From NCBI RefSeq assembly GCF_030463565.1, contig NC_134654.1:19545702-19609701 (forward strand): a DNA stretch of 64,000 nt. The letters run 5' to 3'. Origin of the DNA: Pelecanus crispus (lineage: Eukaryota > Chordata > Aves > Pelecaniformes > Pelecanidae). Shown here piece after piece: positions 1 to 12,240 of this stretch. The notes under the pieces were generated by a model, which worked only from the letters and a program-made list of their open reading frames with translations, searched no databases and was not told where the DNA came from. Position numbers and translations under genes: made by a program. Positions within the stretch are counted from its first letter, which is position 1, and every line of letters starts with the position of its first letter.

Positions 1-2880
1 TTTTCTATGGCAGCAGCCCATAAACATGTCTGACAGTGGATTTGGAGCAGATACTGCCCTGCTGCATAGAGCAGATGATTCGTTGCCTCAGGGAATTAAT
101 ATGCCTTGTGTACTGCTTGCATGTGACAGTAACAATGCCAAGCATCTACAAGCCTTGTTTTCATCCTCAAGCCAAGATGCGTCTCCTCCACAGGAAGGCT
201 CTTATCTTCTTTTAATGCCACAGGCTGAGGGAATGGAAGGCAAAGAGTTGCTGAGCAAGCTGCTTGCTGGAGTTTGGATTGCATGGACCCAGGGATGCTG
301 TGGCTCAGCCTCCTGTGGGCTGCCATGCTGCACCCAGCTTGGAGCAGAGGTACATAACCCTCTGGGCTCTGTGAAACAGGTCAGCAGACACTTCATGGGA
401 ATGCAAGGCTGGGTGGGAAATGCTGCAAATCTGCACTTAGAGGAAGGAAATCCACTTGTACCACAAATTGGGGAACACATTATTGCTTTCGATGCCCTCC
501 CTGCTAAGGAGTAAGAGTCCAAGTTGAGTGATGTTTCTGCTCTGTGCACAGTACAGCCTTTATCGGATGCTGAGTGCTCAAGCAGGCACAGATGCATCGC
601 AGGGACCGGTGGTGGAGCTGTGAGGTGGAAGATGAGCATTCAGGTGGTTTTGCAGCAGATACCTGTCACTGAAAGGAAGCCTGGTATTAGTCTGGCTCTG
701 TTAGAATTGGTTCCTCATTTGAGGTTCAGAGGATGTTGTTCCTTCCTACTGCTTTTGTTTTGTTTTAAATAAGTTGTAGTGATTTCAGGATTACTAAGAT
801 TAGAAATAACTTTGGTCTGTCTCTTGTTTCTGTATTTGCACAGGCCTGAACATAATGTGATCCTGTGCTGGGACTGGGGCTGCTACTATGACACAGACTA
901 GGTAGGAGCTTTCTCCAGACACCTGTATGCAAGCACCATTTCACCAAAATCCTTTTTCACATTTTGGACCCCTTTGAAAAAAGGATAAAGAAATTAACCC
1001 CTTCTAAGCACATTTGTAGAAAAGGAATAAAAACAATCTAGTGTTTCAGGCAGTTTCATCTATAAATGCTCTTACACCTTACCCAGCCCTGCTTCAAAGC
1101 CTCACTATACTAGAAACTGCAGAAGTCAGTAGCTACAGGAGTGCCTGGATTGGTGTAAATGAAAGCATAAGAAGAGTGAGAGTGGTCTTCTGCCCTTGTC
1201 CAGGAGCAGGAGGTGGAAAGAGCTCATGGAGAGCTGAGGAAGAAGTAAGGGCAGCTCTACCTGGGAAGAAGCTCTTGAGTAGCTGGTTTGGATGGGGTAT
1301 GTTGACGTGGCTGCTATGTCTGTTTTCTAGTGCAGTGTGTATCTTAAATATTTAGCACTGAAAGTGTAAGTCTGTTATCTGGACATTGGAGAACCAGCCT
1401 GGCACAAACCCTTGAGTTTTTCAGCAAGATGATCTGAAGATCTCTGGCAGCAATACTAGTGGAATAAATGGTTTGTGGCTTTGGAGATGCTGCCTGACTT
1501 TGGGAAGGAGCTGCATGTGGCTGGCATGGGCTGGAGCAGCACTGATGCCTTGGGGTGTGGAAAAAATGGGGGGGGGAGGGGGGGGTTGGAAGTGAGTTGC
1601 TAGCAAGGGCTGAAGTCCCAGCCACAGCTTTGTTCCTGCTCTACCTGAATTAGGTGTTTGGAACTGGTATAGATGGGTCCTGTGATTCTTAGCAGAAATA
1701 CCTTGGGCTCTGGGGTGTCTTTGCAAGGACAAGAAATGCTCCTGTCTGGAGGGACTTGGCAGCAGCTCCAGCAACTGAGAGGGGATAGGTTTTAGATGAA
1801 AGACTGCTGAAAGGGGAGATAACTGGTTTTCCAGCTTTTTAAGTGTTGCTGCTTCTGTTTAGGTTAAAAAACTTCTGTCGTGATGCAAGCACTGTGGGAA
1901 GGGCATTTGCTCACTGGGAAGGAAAACACAAACTTTGCATTTCCTTTCTCCAAAACAATTTACCAGCTCTTTCTGTGAATGTCAGGCATTGTACGGACAC
2001 CCTAGGCTCTTGTGGAAAGTTAATGTGTTTTTTTATGAATTGTATTCTCTTTCTCTGCAGGAAACGGATGTTTACCTATTTAATTTTGCTCTAGCTAAAA
2101 AACCCAAACCAACAAAAAAAGCCATCCAAGGAAACAGTAACACCTAAATGTAATCCCCTTTTATTTCTTTGCTAGGTGGTGTTATCTGCTCTGTCTTGCC
2201 TTTTCCTTCATTCATGTGCTCTTATCTGATCATCAGGGCAAATTGGACTTGTGTCCCATGCCTGGTGAGTGCCTTGCTCCTGTGGTCTGGCTGGGGATGA
2301 GGGTACCCAGATGCTGCATACATCCACAGGCATCTGCAAAGTCTGCTGGACTCCTGCCCCATGCCCTGCCCAGGAAAGGAGTGTCTGCTCCCCATTAGGG
2401 CTAATGATGCCTTGTGGTGCTAATTGGTTCTCTGAGAAAGCATTGTTTCCTGGCAGGGTGGGCAACACTGAGCCATAGGCTGCAATGTTTGAGCTCTGAA
2501 GGCATTAAGACAGCAAATGGTTCTAGTTGAGCACAATTTTGTAATATGTGAATTTATGCATATCCCCAGGGGCTGGTAAGAAAATGTTCTGACCCTCTGC
2601 AAAAGGGTGTGTGACTAAGGGATTCATGTAAGATGGCAGGGTACCCAGGCATGGATTTGCAGAGCAGAGGGGTGCCCAGGAGATCTGCCATTGCTCCCTC
2701 TCCCACCTTGGTGTAGCTTGGGCTCCATCATGCCAGCCGTGACTGCAGGGCCGTGCCACACGCTGGTGGACACGTGCCTGGCAGTGGCCTGCACGGAGCT
2801 GCGTGCTGACTTTGTTCCATTTAGTTGTTTTCTATGAGAAAAGAGACCAGATTTCAATCTGAAATCTGCCCCCTCACCAA
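1..2880. other. Intergenic DNA, no gene recognised
   Basis: No open frame here shows a known domain, a signal peptide or a convincing pair of splice sites. The longest frame (26-514, +) has no recognisable motif and no exon context. The one notable local feature is a guanine run of nine and eight G separated by one A at 1568-1585. Confidence 0.5.
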
Positions 2881-2881
2881 A

Positions 2882-2966
2882 AAACAAACAAAAAAAACCC
2901 CAAAACAAACAAACAAAAAAAACCCCAAAACAAACAAACAAAAAAAACCCCAAAACAAACAAACCA
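2882..2966. repeat. A/C-rich minisatellite, about 25-bp unit, three copies
   Basis: Three consecutive copies of a unit made of CAAACAAA repeats, an A run and ACCCCAAAA. The copies are nearly identical, which suggests recent slippage or unequal exchange. It generates meaningless low-complexity frames on both strands. Confidence 0.8.
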
Positions 2967-5900
2967 AAACCACCCCAAAGGGAGCCTTATCACTTTGCCC
3001 TCTAGGCTTTTCCTTTACAGGAAAACAGCTACTAGTGAAAAATACTAATAAAAATCCTGCAAGTAGGAACACAGCGTTCTCAAATGAACACCATGTACCT
3101 GGCTGCTAGAAGAGCCATGCTGACATGTTTGAACCACGTAGATCTAGGAGCAGTCACTCCAGCCAACTTTTTAACCCTACCTGTCTATTAAACGTCTCAA
3201 TGTAAGTTAGCAGCCTCTCTCACCATGTAATGATTTTGTTCGTAATAAACTGGATTTGTAGTCTAGACTTTTCCCTTTCCTCATCATCTCATGCTGTTGT
3301 GACAGGTCATGGTTAATCTAATCATAACTTCTTTGGGATAAAGGTTTTATGGCTTATGTATTTACAACAGTGTCATCCTGGGACAGTGGGTCAGAGTTCA
3401 ATGCTGTTGTGCTCCAGGAGTATGCAATATATTTAGAAAACACTGCTTAGAGGAAATACAGATCTGCAATAGACCCATTACTTCAACTATTCTACAGCAG
3501 TGGTGGCTGTGGCTGCATGTGACTCTGACCACTGACATGAGTTCTGTTATCTCAGTCTCAGCTTTGCCAAAAATTTGGGAAGATAGAAAGTTGATAAAAA
3601 TCCCTGTGTTACTTAACAAGCCAGAAAATTGTTATAGTGTGAAAGCTTTGCCTCTGAAGAACCTTCAGGAGGATGTTCCCCTGTGGTGGTCAATCTGTGA
3701 TGTGACCTTTTGGGTGGTGTTACTGATGCCTGAGTGCAAACTGCATGTACTTCACCTTCAGCACTGGGACCTGCAGCTTTGTCCTCCTGTCATCTTCCTG
3801 GGCACAGGGTGACCTATGTGGGCTTTGAAGCAGTTTTTAAAATACAAAGATGTGGGAAGGCCAGTTTGAATCACAACTGTCTTAAATGACCCTGGGACAG
3901 TGGATCCTGCTGAAGGAGAACCACCAGGCTGTTGGTATCAGGTCCACCAGGATGGTGGAGCCTGTGCCTCACTGACCCACATTGTTTGCAGGGATCTTTT
4001 GGCTCAGCTGGAGCAGAGAGGTGATTCCTAACCTAAACTAGAGCCAGGGAGGAAACCCCCATCACCTGCACAGCAGGACTGCATGCATCTCCCAGCAGCA
4101 TCCTGCTGAGTGCATGGGGACGGGTCCCAGCCATTCATCCATTTTCCCAGAGGGGAACTGGTGACAGATCTGACACAAACAATCCTGTGATCCTCTGTAG
4201 CCTGTGAATAAGACAGAGACAGGTAAAGTTCCATAATATTTTCCAAAGCAGCCATCATGGCTCTTGTCTGCCTGATGCACTGAGATCTGTTGGTGCCGCG
4301 CTCTCTCCAGGGCTTCTTGAAGCAGCCCCATCTCCCCTACCCTTATGCTGTGGTCCTTGCTGGGGCTGTGACTTGCATGGTCCCAGCTCAGCCTCTCTCC
4401 TGGGCTCACAGCAGGCCAGGACCCCACCAGGGCTCGGGCATGTGTAGGGAGTTGAGCTCCTCAAATTTTCCAGCTCTGCTGTAATTGCTGCCAGAGGTTT
4501 GGGGCAGAGGTGCCCAGATTGGGGATTGCTTTTAGGCAATGACTCATCAGATTTAAAAAGCTTTGGTGCATATGCTGTTAGGGTTGTTAATGAGCTTTTC
4601 TCTTAAAGTAAAGGCTCATGTTCTATGGTCCTCCTTCCAAAACATTTGGTATGATGGTCATAACCATAAAAAATTTTAAAATGATAAACAATTGTGCAAT
4701 AACTTGAAGTGGAAAGTTTTGAAAGGTCTAACTTTTCTGCACTGGGATGTGTAATTTTGGATTATTTTGGACTGTCTGAGAATAACATCTGGTGTACAGC
4801 TGTTATCTAACCAGGAGCCAGAGCAACAGAGGAAGGAAATAGAAGTTGAGGTAATTGTTTGAAATGGATGGAGATGGAGTTAGAGCAAAGGGAATACCCT
4901 AAACACATATGAGAGAAATCTGAAACTCCTCTCTGTTTTGAGCAGCTTGTGGCTTCTCCCCCAGCTGTCCTGGGCACTTCATTTTGCACAGTCAACCTCT
5001 TCAGTTCATTCATCCTTCAGTTCATTCCTCCTCTTATCTACGGGCTTGACCACCAACAGCAGTTCCAGCCCTGCAGCTTTCACCCCAGTTTCTCCTCCTG
5101 GAGCTGTGGTGAAGGGAGGGTCAATAATTTGCTCCTGGTTTTCCATGGGAAATGAGTGTGACTCCCTGAAATAAAAGAACAGAAGCAGCCACATGTCAGA
5201 TTCAGCAAGTCATGTTCTCCCATGTAATTTTGGAGACCTTATGTCAAAAAATGTTTTCTTACTATTTAATCATATCAAAACGTTTGTTTTCTCTCTGCTT
5301 TCAGTATTTTAAAATGAACTGAAACAATAAGCTGTGATGCTGAGATTATCATATTATCTAGTCTGTTAAACAAAGTCAGACACAGGATGAAGTCAGCCAG
5401 CAGACTGCTCTCCAGAGCTCCTTGTCAGCTCGCATCTCAGTTGAAACAGAGCACGTTGCTATTGCAGCTGCTTGCTTTATAATAGGATTTCCATTTCATT
5501 GCTAGAACCATTACACAATCAGTTTCCTCTGGAGGGGAGGGAGCTCTTCAGGGTAAATTTTCTTTCCTGGAAACTGGCATCGCTTGATCCTTTTGTAGTT
5601 GGAGGTGGTTTTTGGGCTGTATTTTTTTTATTCCCTCCCCCAACCCTACAATAATGATGGAAATCTTTCAGAAAAAGAATACAATGATATTTATTTGTTG
5701 CAATGGCTAAACCTTACAGATATTTATTGTCTTTTATGCTTGTGGCAGGCCTAGACCTGGGCCCTAAATATGACCAGGCTGCCAGCCCCTGCAAGGGTTG
5801 TCCTTGGAGAAGTGATGCCAGCAGGACCATGGAAAAGAAGGTCCCTAACTGAGCGTTGCAAAAATACATGTGTGGATAGCTGTATTCACTCATAATCCAC

Positions 5901-6298
5901 TTGAGAATTGGTGGTTTGGGAGCTGGACTGGTGGCTGAGACTGAGTGCTTTCCAACCCGGGGGCTTTAATTATTTGCAACCAAAAGTCCTTCAGTTTCTG
6001 GGCCTCATCTCTAGGTTTGTTCTCAGCCACTGTAAAGGGATTATTTCATGATCACCTGAAGGCACTGCTGGGTGCTACTATACATCCCTCCAGGTCTTCA
6101 TGGGTTCATTTACCTTTGTGAGGGACAGTAAGTCACAGACCAGTGAGAAAAAGCAGTATTTGTTCCTAGGTGGGGTACAAGGGAGTATTAAGTATAGAGA
6201 AGGATGGTTTGCTAGGAAAATATTTCCTGACTCTTTCCTGTTTTGGAAGCTTCTGCAGAAAACCAGATCTTATCTGGGTAACGTCTGCAGCAAATTAG
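2967..6298. other. Intergenic DNA, no gene recognised
   Basis: Unique-looking moderately AT-rich sequence. I see no coding exon, RNA gene or full repeat before the CR1 element begins near 6300. Confidence 0.45.
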
Positions 6299-6609
6299 AG
6301 TTGTGCAAGTGCAGGTCAACCAGGGGATCAGGTGCAGCCAGCATGGGTTCATGAAAGGCAGGTCCTGCTTGACCAATCTGATCTCCTTCTATGACTAGGT
6401 GACCTGCCTAGTGGACAAGGGAAAGGCTGCGGGTGTCATCTACCTGGACTTTACTAAAGCCTTTGGCACTGTCTCCCACAGCATTCTCCTTACGAAGCTG
6501 ACAGCTCATGGCTTAGGCAGGTGTGCTCTTCACTGGGTAAAAAAACTGGCTGGGTGGCCAAGCCCAGAGAGTTCTGGTAAATGGAATTAAATCCAGTTGG
6601 CAGCCAGTC

Positions 6610-7297
6610 ATGAGCGGTGTTCCCCAGGGCTCTGTTTTAGGGCCAGTCTTGTTTAACATCTTTATCAATGATCTGGATGAGGGGATTGAGTGTGCCCTCA
6701 GTAAGTTTGCAGATGACACCAAACTGGGTGGGAGTGTCAATCTGCTGGAGGGTAGGATGGCCCTGCAGAGGGATCTGGACAGGCTGGACCAGTGGGCTGA
6801 GGCCAACTGTATGAGGTTCAACAAGGCCAAGTGTCGGGTCCTGCACTTGGGTCACAACAACCCCATGCAACGCTACAGGCTTGGGGAAGAGTGTCTGGAA
6901 AGCTGCCTGGCTGAAAAGGACGTGGGGGTGTTGGTCGACAGCTGGCTGAACATGAACCAGCAGTGTGCCCAGGTGGCCAAGAAGGCCAACAGCATCCTGG
7001 TTTGTGTCAGGAATAGTGTGGCCAGCAGGAGCAGGGAGGTGATTGTCCCCCTGTACTCGGCACTGCTGAGGCCGCACCTGGAATACTGTGTCCAGTTTTG
7101 GGCCCCTCAATACAAGAAGGACATTGAGGTGCTGGAGCGCATCCAGAGAAGGGCAACGAAGCTGGTGAAGTGTCTGGAGCACAGGCCTTATGAGGAGCGG
7201 CTGAGGGAACTGCGGTTGTTTAGCCTGGAGAAGAGGAGGCTGAGGGGAGACCTTATTGCTCTCTACAACTACCTGAAAGGAGGCTGTAGTGAGGTGG
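6610..7297 (+). pseudogene. CR1 ORF2 reverse-transcriptase fragment
   Basis: Open fragment of the CR1 ORF2 protein, which in active elements makes cDNA by target-primed reverse transcription. It opens with [11 protein letters not shown] and [13 protein letters not shown]. The FADD catalytic box follows at about residues 34-37 from the methionine at 6610, then the thumb and C-terminal region ([27 protein letters not shown]). There is no endonuclease domain and no initiation context. The upstream reverse-transcriptase blocks (VIYLDFTKAFGTVSHS, about 6436-6483) are in a different frame or behind stops, and the 3' end runs into the inserted LTR. It cannot encode a working protein. Confidence 0.9.
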
Positions 7298-7842
7298 TGT
7301 CCTGGTTTCGGCTGGGATAGAGTTAATTTTCTTCCTAGTAGCTGGCATAGTGCTGTGTTTTGGATTTAGTAGGAGAAGAATGCTGATAACACACTGATGT
7401 TTTTAGTTGTTGCTGAGTACTGCTCATGATAGTCAAGGACTTTTCAGCTTCCCATGCTCTGCCAGCGGCACAAGAAACTGGGAGGGGGCACAGCCAGAAT
7501 AGGTGATCCAAACTGACCAAAGGGCTATTCCATACCATATGACATCATCCTCAGTATAGAAACTGGGGGGGGGTTGGCCAGGGAGCAGCGATCGCTGCTT
7601 GGGAACTGTCTGGGTATCGGTCAGCAGGTGGTGAGCAATTGCATTGTGCATCACTTGCTTTGTATATTATTATTGTTATTATCATCATTTTACCTTATTT
7701 CAATTATTAAACTGTTCTTATCTCAACCCAGGAGTGTTTCTCACTCTTACTCCTCCGATTCTCCCCCACATCCCACCGGGGTAGGGGTAGTGAGCGAGTG
7801 GCTGCGTGGTGCTTAGCTCCTGGCTGGGGCTAAACCATGATG
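7298..7842 (+). mobile_element. Solo LTR of ERVL-type avian retrovirus, inside CR1
   Basis: Starts TGTCCTGGTTT and ends in a decayed copy of the family end (CTAAACCATGATG where other copies have CTAAACCACGACA). It is flanked by the 5-bp duplication GGTGG at 7293-7297 and 7843-7847. Removing it and one copy of the duplication restores the CR1 sequence. A TATA-like region, the GCAGCGATCGCTGC palindrome and an ATTAAA-type poly(A) signal downstream of an ATT-rich stretch match the other family members here. No internal retroviral sequence remains. Confidence 0.93.
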
Positions 7843-8296
7843 GGTGGGTGTTGGTCTCTTCTCCCAAGTAGTTAGTGATAGGACAAGAGGAAACGGCCTC
7901 AAGGTGTGTCAGGGCAGGTTTAGATTGGATATTAGGAAAAATTTCTCCATGGAAAGAGTAGTCAAGCATTGGAACAGGCTGCCCAGAGAGGTGGTGGAGT
8001 CACCATCCCTGGAAGTGTTCAAAAAATGGGTAGATGTGGCACTCTGGGACATGGTTTAGTAGGCATGGTGGTGTTGGGTTGACGGTTGAACTGATGATCT
8101 TAGAGATCTTTTCCAACCTAAATGATTCCTAGTTTTACTTTCATTAAAAAATAATCCAGCCACCAAGCCAGGAAAAATGAAATTACTTATTACTCTACCC
8201 TGAATTGGTTTAGTGGTGGATTTGGTAGTGTTATGTTAATGGATGTACTGGATCATCTTAAAGGTCTCTTCCAACCTAAATGATTCTATGATTCTA

Positions 8297-10903
8297 AGTG
8301 GAAGGGATGGTCCAAAGAAGTCCCCAGGAGAACTGAGCTTGGTCTGACATAAAAGCGCATACCCTTTTTGGCATAATGGGAATGAATCTAAAGGAAATGT
8401 GGGGTTTGAGGTCTTGATATAGCTCCTGATTGAATGTTTATGTTGCCAGTGTTTTGCTGCAGTTTTGTGGTGTGAATTTCAATGACTTATGGGTTTGAAC
8501 CAACTTTGTGTTAAACTAGATAAACTCTACATGTAGTTTGGATGTCTTTCAAGTGTGTTTAATTATGTGTTCTAAATAGTATAAATATTTGTATGTGTTT
8601 TTATGTATGAAAATCCAAACACAATGCCTTTTGGCTAAGCCCATTCTCTCCCACCCCTAATCCTTCAAAACCTTGGGGCTGATTGGATTCAGTGCCTGCT
8701 GCTTCAGCCATTTCATCCATTTTTCCCCTATCCTCTTCTGATCAGAAAAAGGAACCAAGTTAAAACTCCAAGACCACTTATACTTCTCTTTACTTCAGAG
8801 ATAAAGAACATCTTGACTTGGCACCTGGTGAGACCAGACCAGCTCCGCTGGCTTGGGCTGGATCCCAACATCCCGCCTATAAGAGTGACCATATATCTGC
8901 AAGTGCTTCGCAGCCAGCATATCTCTGGGATGTATCTTCGTAGTGGGCAGCAGTTAGAGTCTCTGAGCTGGAGTTGACATTGAAGCCATAGTGTTTTAAG
9001 AGCTTCTGTTACTGCACCTTCTTCCATAGATCTGTCTAATCCCAAATGTACTAATAGTTTCTGGGCTGGCACTTTGTGCTTCTCTTGATTGTTTTAAGCA
9101 TGCAGCACAACAATGGTTTTTGTGAACCCCACTTTCTTGCCCTGCAAGGACAGGGGAGGTGATATTCCTTATTTTGTTTCTCAGGGTCATTCACAGCTTC
9201 ATGGACATCTCTTGCAGACCTTTGTTGCTTTTCTGGGCCCTTCCTCCTGCAGCCCATATTTCCTCTGTTGCTTGTGTTTGCATCTTTTCAAGCTCTATTT
9301 TATCCTGTTGGAGCACAAGCTAATATGCACACAGATGTGGATACACTGTGGGTTCTATTATTTTGTTCTGTATTTCCTTCCTAATAATCCCTGATGCTCT
9401 GTTTCACTTTATAACTGCAGGTAATGCTGCATCAGGGCCCCTGATGTCTCTGTCTTTGAAGGGTTGATAGTTGATTGGGAGCTTACCGCTGTGATGGTCA
9501 GATATTGAGTCGACTGCCCACGCTTCCTCCCTTCAGTCCCCTTAAGGCAAAACTCCTCTCATGCTTGTGCCTTCACACATGTGCACCTGGATAATGGATC
9601 TATTGCCATATTAATTGAGGGGAAAAAAAGCAGTAAAGGTGTTGTAGGTCTATGTCTGTTTCTAGAGCAGGAATGAAAATTTGAAAGGCTTCAATTTGTC
9701 CTCCAATTTCATTTCTACTGTCCCTGCTTGGTAAGCAGTCTTGGGGTATAATGAAGCTGTGAGTTGCTGGGCTTGTACTGCCTGAAGTCATGTTTCCCTC
9801 AAACTCAGATCCCTTCTATGTTGCACAATTGACAAGACTTCAGCTAAGAAAATGTTAACAAGAATGACAGCAACGAAGAAAACACATGGTGTGTCAGTAA
9901 GTGAGAGTCCTGAGGGACTGGTCTGTAGCATGCTGGCATCTGACTGTGTCTTATGGAAGAAAAACTGCTCTGCAGAGGGAAAGGTTCCAAAGGGTGAAAG
10001 TCAATGTTGGAGGAACTGGTGTGAATCCTTAGAAAGCTGCAGTTATGGCAAATGGAGTCAGAAAAAAAAAAATCTCTCCCCTTGGCAAGGGTCAGACTTT
10101 GGTATGAAAAGGCCAATTGAGAAATAGGTCAAAGTCATCTTTGTGTTGGGGAAGAGAAACTATGCTCAAATGAGAAAGCCCTTTGTTGCAAATAAATCCA
10201 CAAATATGGCATTATGCGGCTGTTGATTTTACACAAGAAGTCTATTATAAGTCATTGAACTGCTATGACTTTGTATTGCGCTTTCCACTGCCTAGAGCAT
10301 GGACTTGTGAAGAGCTAAAGCTCAGAACTCTAGTGCGTCTTGGCCTCAGAGTCAGGCAATGGCTACTCTGGGATGCAGCACTGCTTCTTCTACTCCTTGA
10401 TCCTTTTTGCCTTGTGCTGATGTGCTCTGAACGGTTGCAGCCTGAGCAGGACAGGCTCCTGCAGGGCAAAGGGGTCCTGTGGGAGCTCCACTGCCCATCA
10501 TCAGCCTGGATTCTGCATCCTCCTTCTCTCCCTATTTTGATAACAGAAAGATATTCCACAGCAAGCAATGGCTTAGTGTCCCTTGCTGGGAAAATGGAAA
10601 CTGTAGGATGGGTACTTTGGGGTGCACTAGCTACAGGGTTTTTCCTGTAGGTAGCCCCCAAATGAAGGATGGGGTGATTTACCTGGTGTTTACTCTGGGG
10701 TAGGACAAAGATCATTTTACTGTAAAATCGATGTCTTCCTGCAGGTTTTACACTTCAGCTCAGCCTGAAGTAGTTTGTGCTCTCAAGTGTCTCATGCTCA
10801 GACAGATTATGTCAATAAAAATCTTGTTTAAATATTTCACCTGAATGCTTAGAAAAACTCACCAATCCTTTTGTCTGAATTTGATCATTCTTTCCTCTGC
10901 TAG
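8297..10903. other. Intergenic DNA, no gene recognised
   Basis: No domain, splice-site pair or repeat could be assigned. Open frames up to about 155 codons (10183-10650) have biased leucine-rich translations without recognisable motifs. Confidence 0.45.
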
Positions 10904-11401
10904 TGGGGGTGCATGCGGCAATCCTCCGGCAGTGCAGGTGCCGCTCTTGGAGTGCAGGGCCTCTGGCTGCGCCCGCAGCACCAACACCCAGTGGGAGAGG
11001 CGGGTCTGGAGCAGCAGCAGTGGGGAGTCCTCGAAGTTGTGTCTTTTATAGGCCAGTCTCTGCCTCTGGTCTCACCCCCTTGGGGACTTATATGCTTCCT
11101 GTTCCAGAATGTTCTTCATCTTCTGCACAGGTGCTATTGTGGGGGGTGGTCACGAGGGGCCTTTTGGGGGGGTTGTGAGCCCCTTCCCCAAATGAACTCC
11201 ACATGACTTCTGGCCATACATGGTGAGTTGTAAGGCACAGCAGAAAGCAGAACTGTGCATCCTCTGACATGCCCCCCTGCTCCACACCAATTGGCTTCTC
11301 ACATGTGGTGCTATGCAGACCCTAATTTGTTGCTATGGAGATGTTAACTTGTCTCTATGTTTGAGACATTCAACATACATTAACTCTTTCAGTCTCTCAC
11401 A
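10904..11401 (-). promoter_or_regulatory. Possible minus-strand promoter or LTR-like block
   Basis: Read on the minus strand this block shows a CCAATTGG box (11287-11294 region), a TATATAAG-like box near 11090 and a TATAAAAG box at about 11044-11051. A GC- and CpG-rich stretch follows (10905-10990). That order is what a retroviral U3-R or a cellular promoter would give. The outer ends could be read as TG...CA, but I find no target duplication, so an LTR identity is not established. Confidence 0.3.
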
Positions 11402-11688
11402 CCACCTAAGGCTGAAGGTTATCTAGAAAGGAGGAAACTCATGAAGCCAATAAATCTGGGGTCATGCTTAATTTGTGAAGATGGAAGAATGTGTCTCCTC
11501 CCTTCCTGGTGTGTCTTGCAGTGGCCAGAAGCTGTACTAGAATGATGGCGACTTTTGGCATGGTATTTCTCGTTGGGGAATTTGAGGTTCATGAACCATG
11601 TTGGGCCTCTTCTCTCCACTGCATCTCTCCATGGGAGGATTTCCTTGTGGTGCAACCTTGGTAGAGATGTTGTCTCACAAAGGGAATT

Positions 11689-12240
11689 TGTTACCTGGTG
11701 TGCAACAATCCAATTCACACGCTAAGTCGAGATACCGATTTTATTTCATTGCTGCACAGAGGTGGGTGCTAGGTGGTAATTCCACAAAGCTAGCACACCG
11801 AATGAGACTTTCTGTGCCTTATTTATACACAAAACTTAGAGTTAGCAATTGTTCTTTTTATGATGATTGGTTAGTAATTACCATCCTATCTGCTATTGGT
11901 CAACTATATTCTAATTAGCCTTTCTTGCTATGTAAATTAGCACATATGCTCCTTACGGGTGTGTGGGGGGGGCAAATCCTTTTGGTCCTAAATTGAGTCG
12001 GTGGTCGCGATCTCCCCCTGCTGGAATTACCTTTCTCCCAGTTACTGTTTTTCAGCACCTTCTGGGGTAGGATGTTCCCTTTTATCAGTTTCTCAGTACT
12101 CCTTCAGGGTCTAGTTGCTCTGGGATATCTTTGGTTAAAGGCTACTGATTATGGATGATTAAGTGTCTTTTACTCATCAGCTTACAAAAACATCTTGGCC
12201 TGATGTGATGTTAGCTAAGTTTCAGAGTTAGCCTTCAACA
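11689..12240 (-). mobile_element. LTR-like element, minus strand, second family
   Basis: The block begins TGTTACCTGG and ends CCTTCAACA, so it has inverted TGTT...AACA termini as retroviral LTRs do. On the minus strand a TATAAATAAGG box (about 11818-11829) is followed some 80 bp later by AATAAA (11740-11745) and a short tail to the end, matching a U3-R-U5 order. It is unrelated in sequence to the TGTCCTGG family. No primer-binding site, polypurine tract or clear target duplication is visible, so it is probably an old solo LTR. Confidence 0.55.

Larger units (their letters stand above)
6299..8296 (+). mobile_element. CR1 LINE, 5'-truncated, split by a solo LTR
   Basis: Chicken-repeat-1 type non-LTR retrotransposon in sense orientation. 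It runs from mid reverse transcriptase through the C-terminal part of ORF2 to the 3' tail. The left edge (about 6299) is approximate. Recognisable reverse-transcriptase blocks include the [11 protein letters not shown] motif (from 6610) and FADD (about 6706-6717, the catalytic aspartates). The coding frame is broken before 6610 by stops and frameshifts. It is then interrupted at 7298-7842 by an LTR insertion and resumes at 7848. The element ends in two successive CR1-type 3' tails, one near 8100-8140 and a second at about 8205-8296 ending in ATGATTCTATGATTCTA. It is a dead copy. Confidence 0.93.

Noticed and set aside
26..514. 162-codon frame near the window start
   Set aside because: No domain, no splice context, unremarkable composition. 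Could only be revived by transcript evidence.
6637..7182. 181-codon minus-strand open frame
   Set aside because: Antisense shadow of the CR1 fragment at 6610-7297.
10183..10650. 155-codon frame with leucine-rich stretch
   Set aside because: No signal peptide at the start, no homology recognised, overlapping long frame on the other strand; looks like chance.
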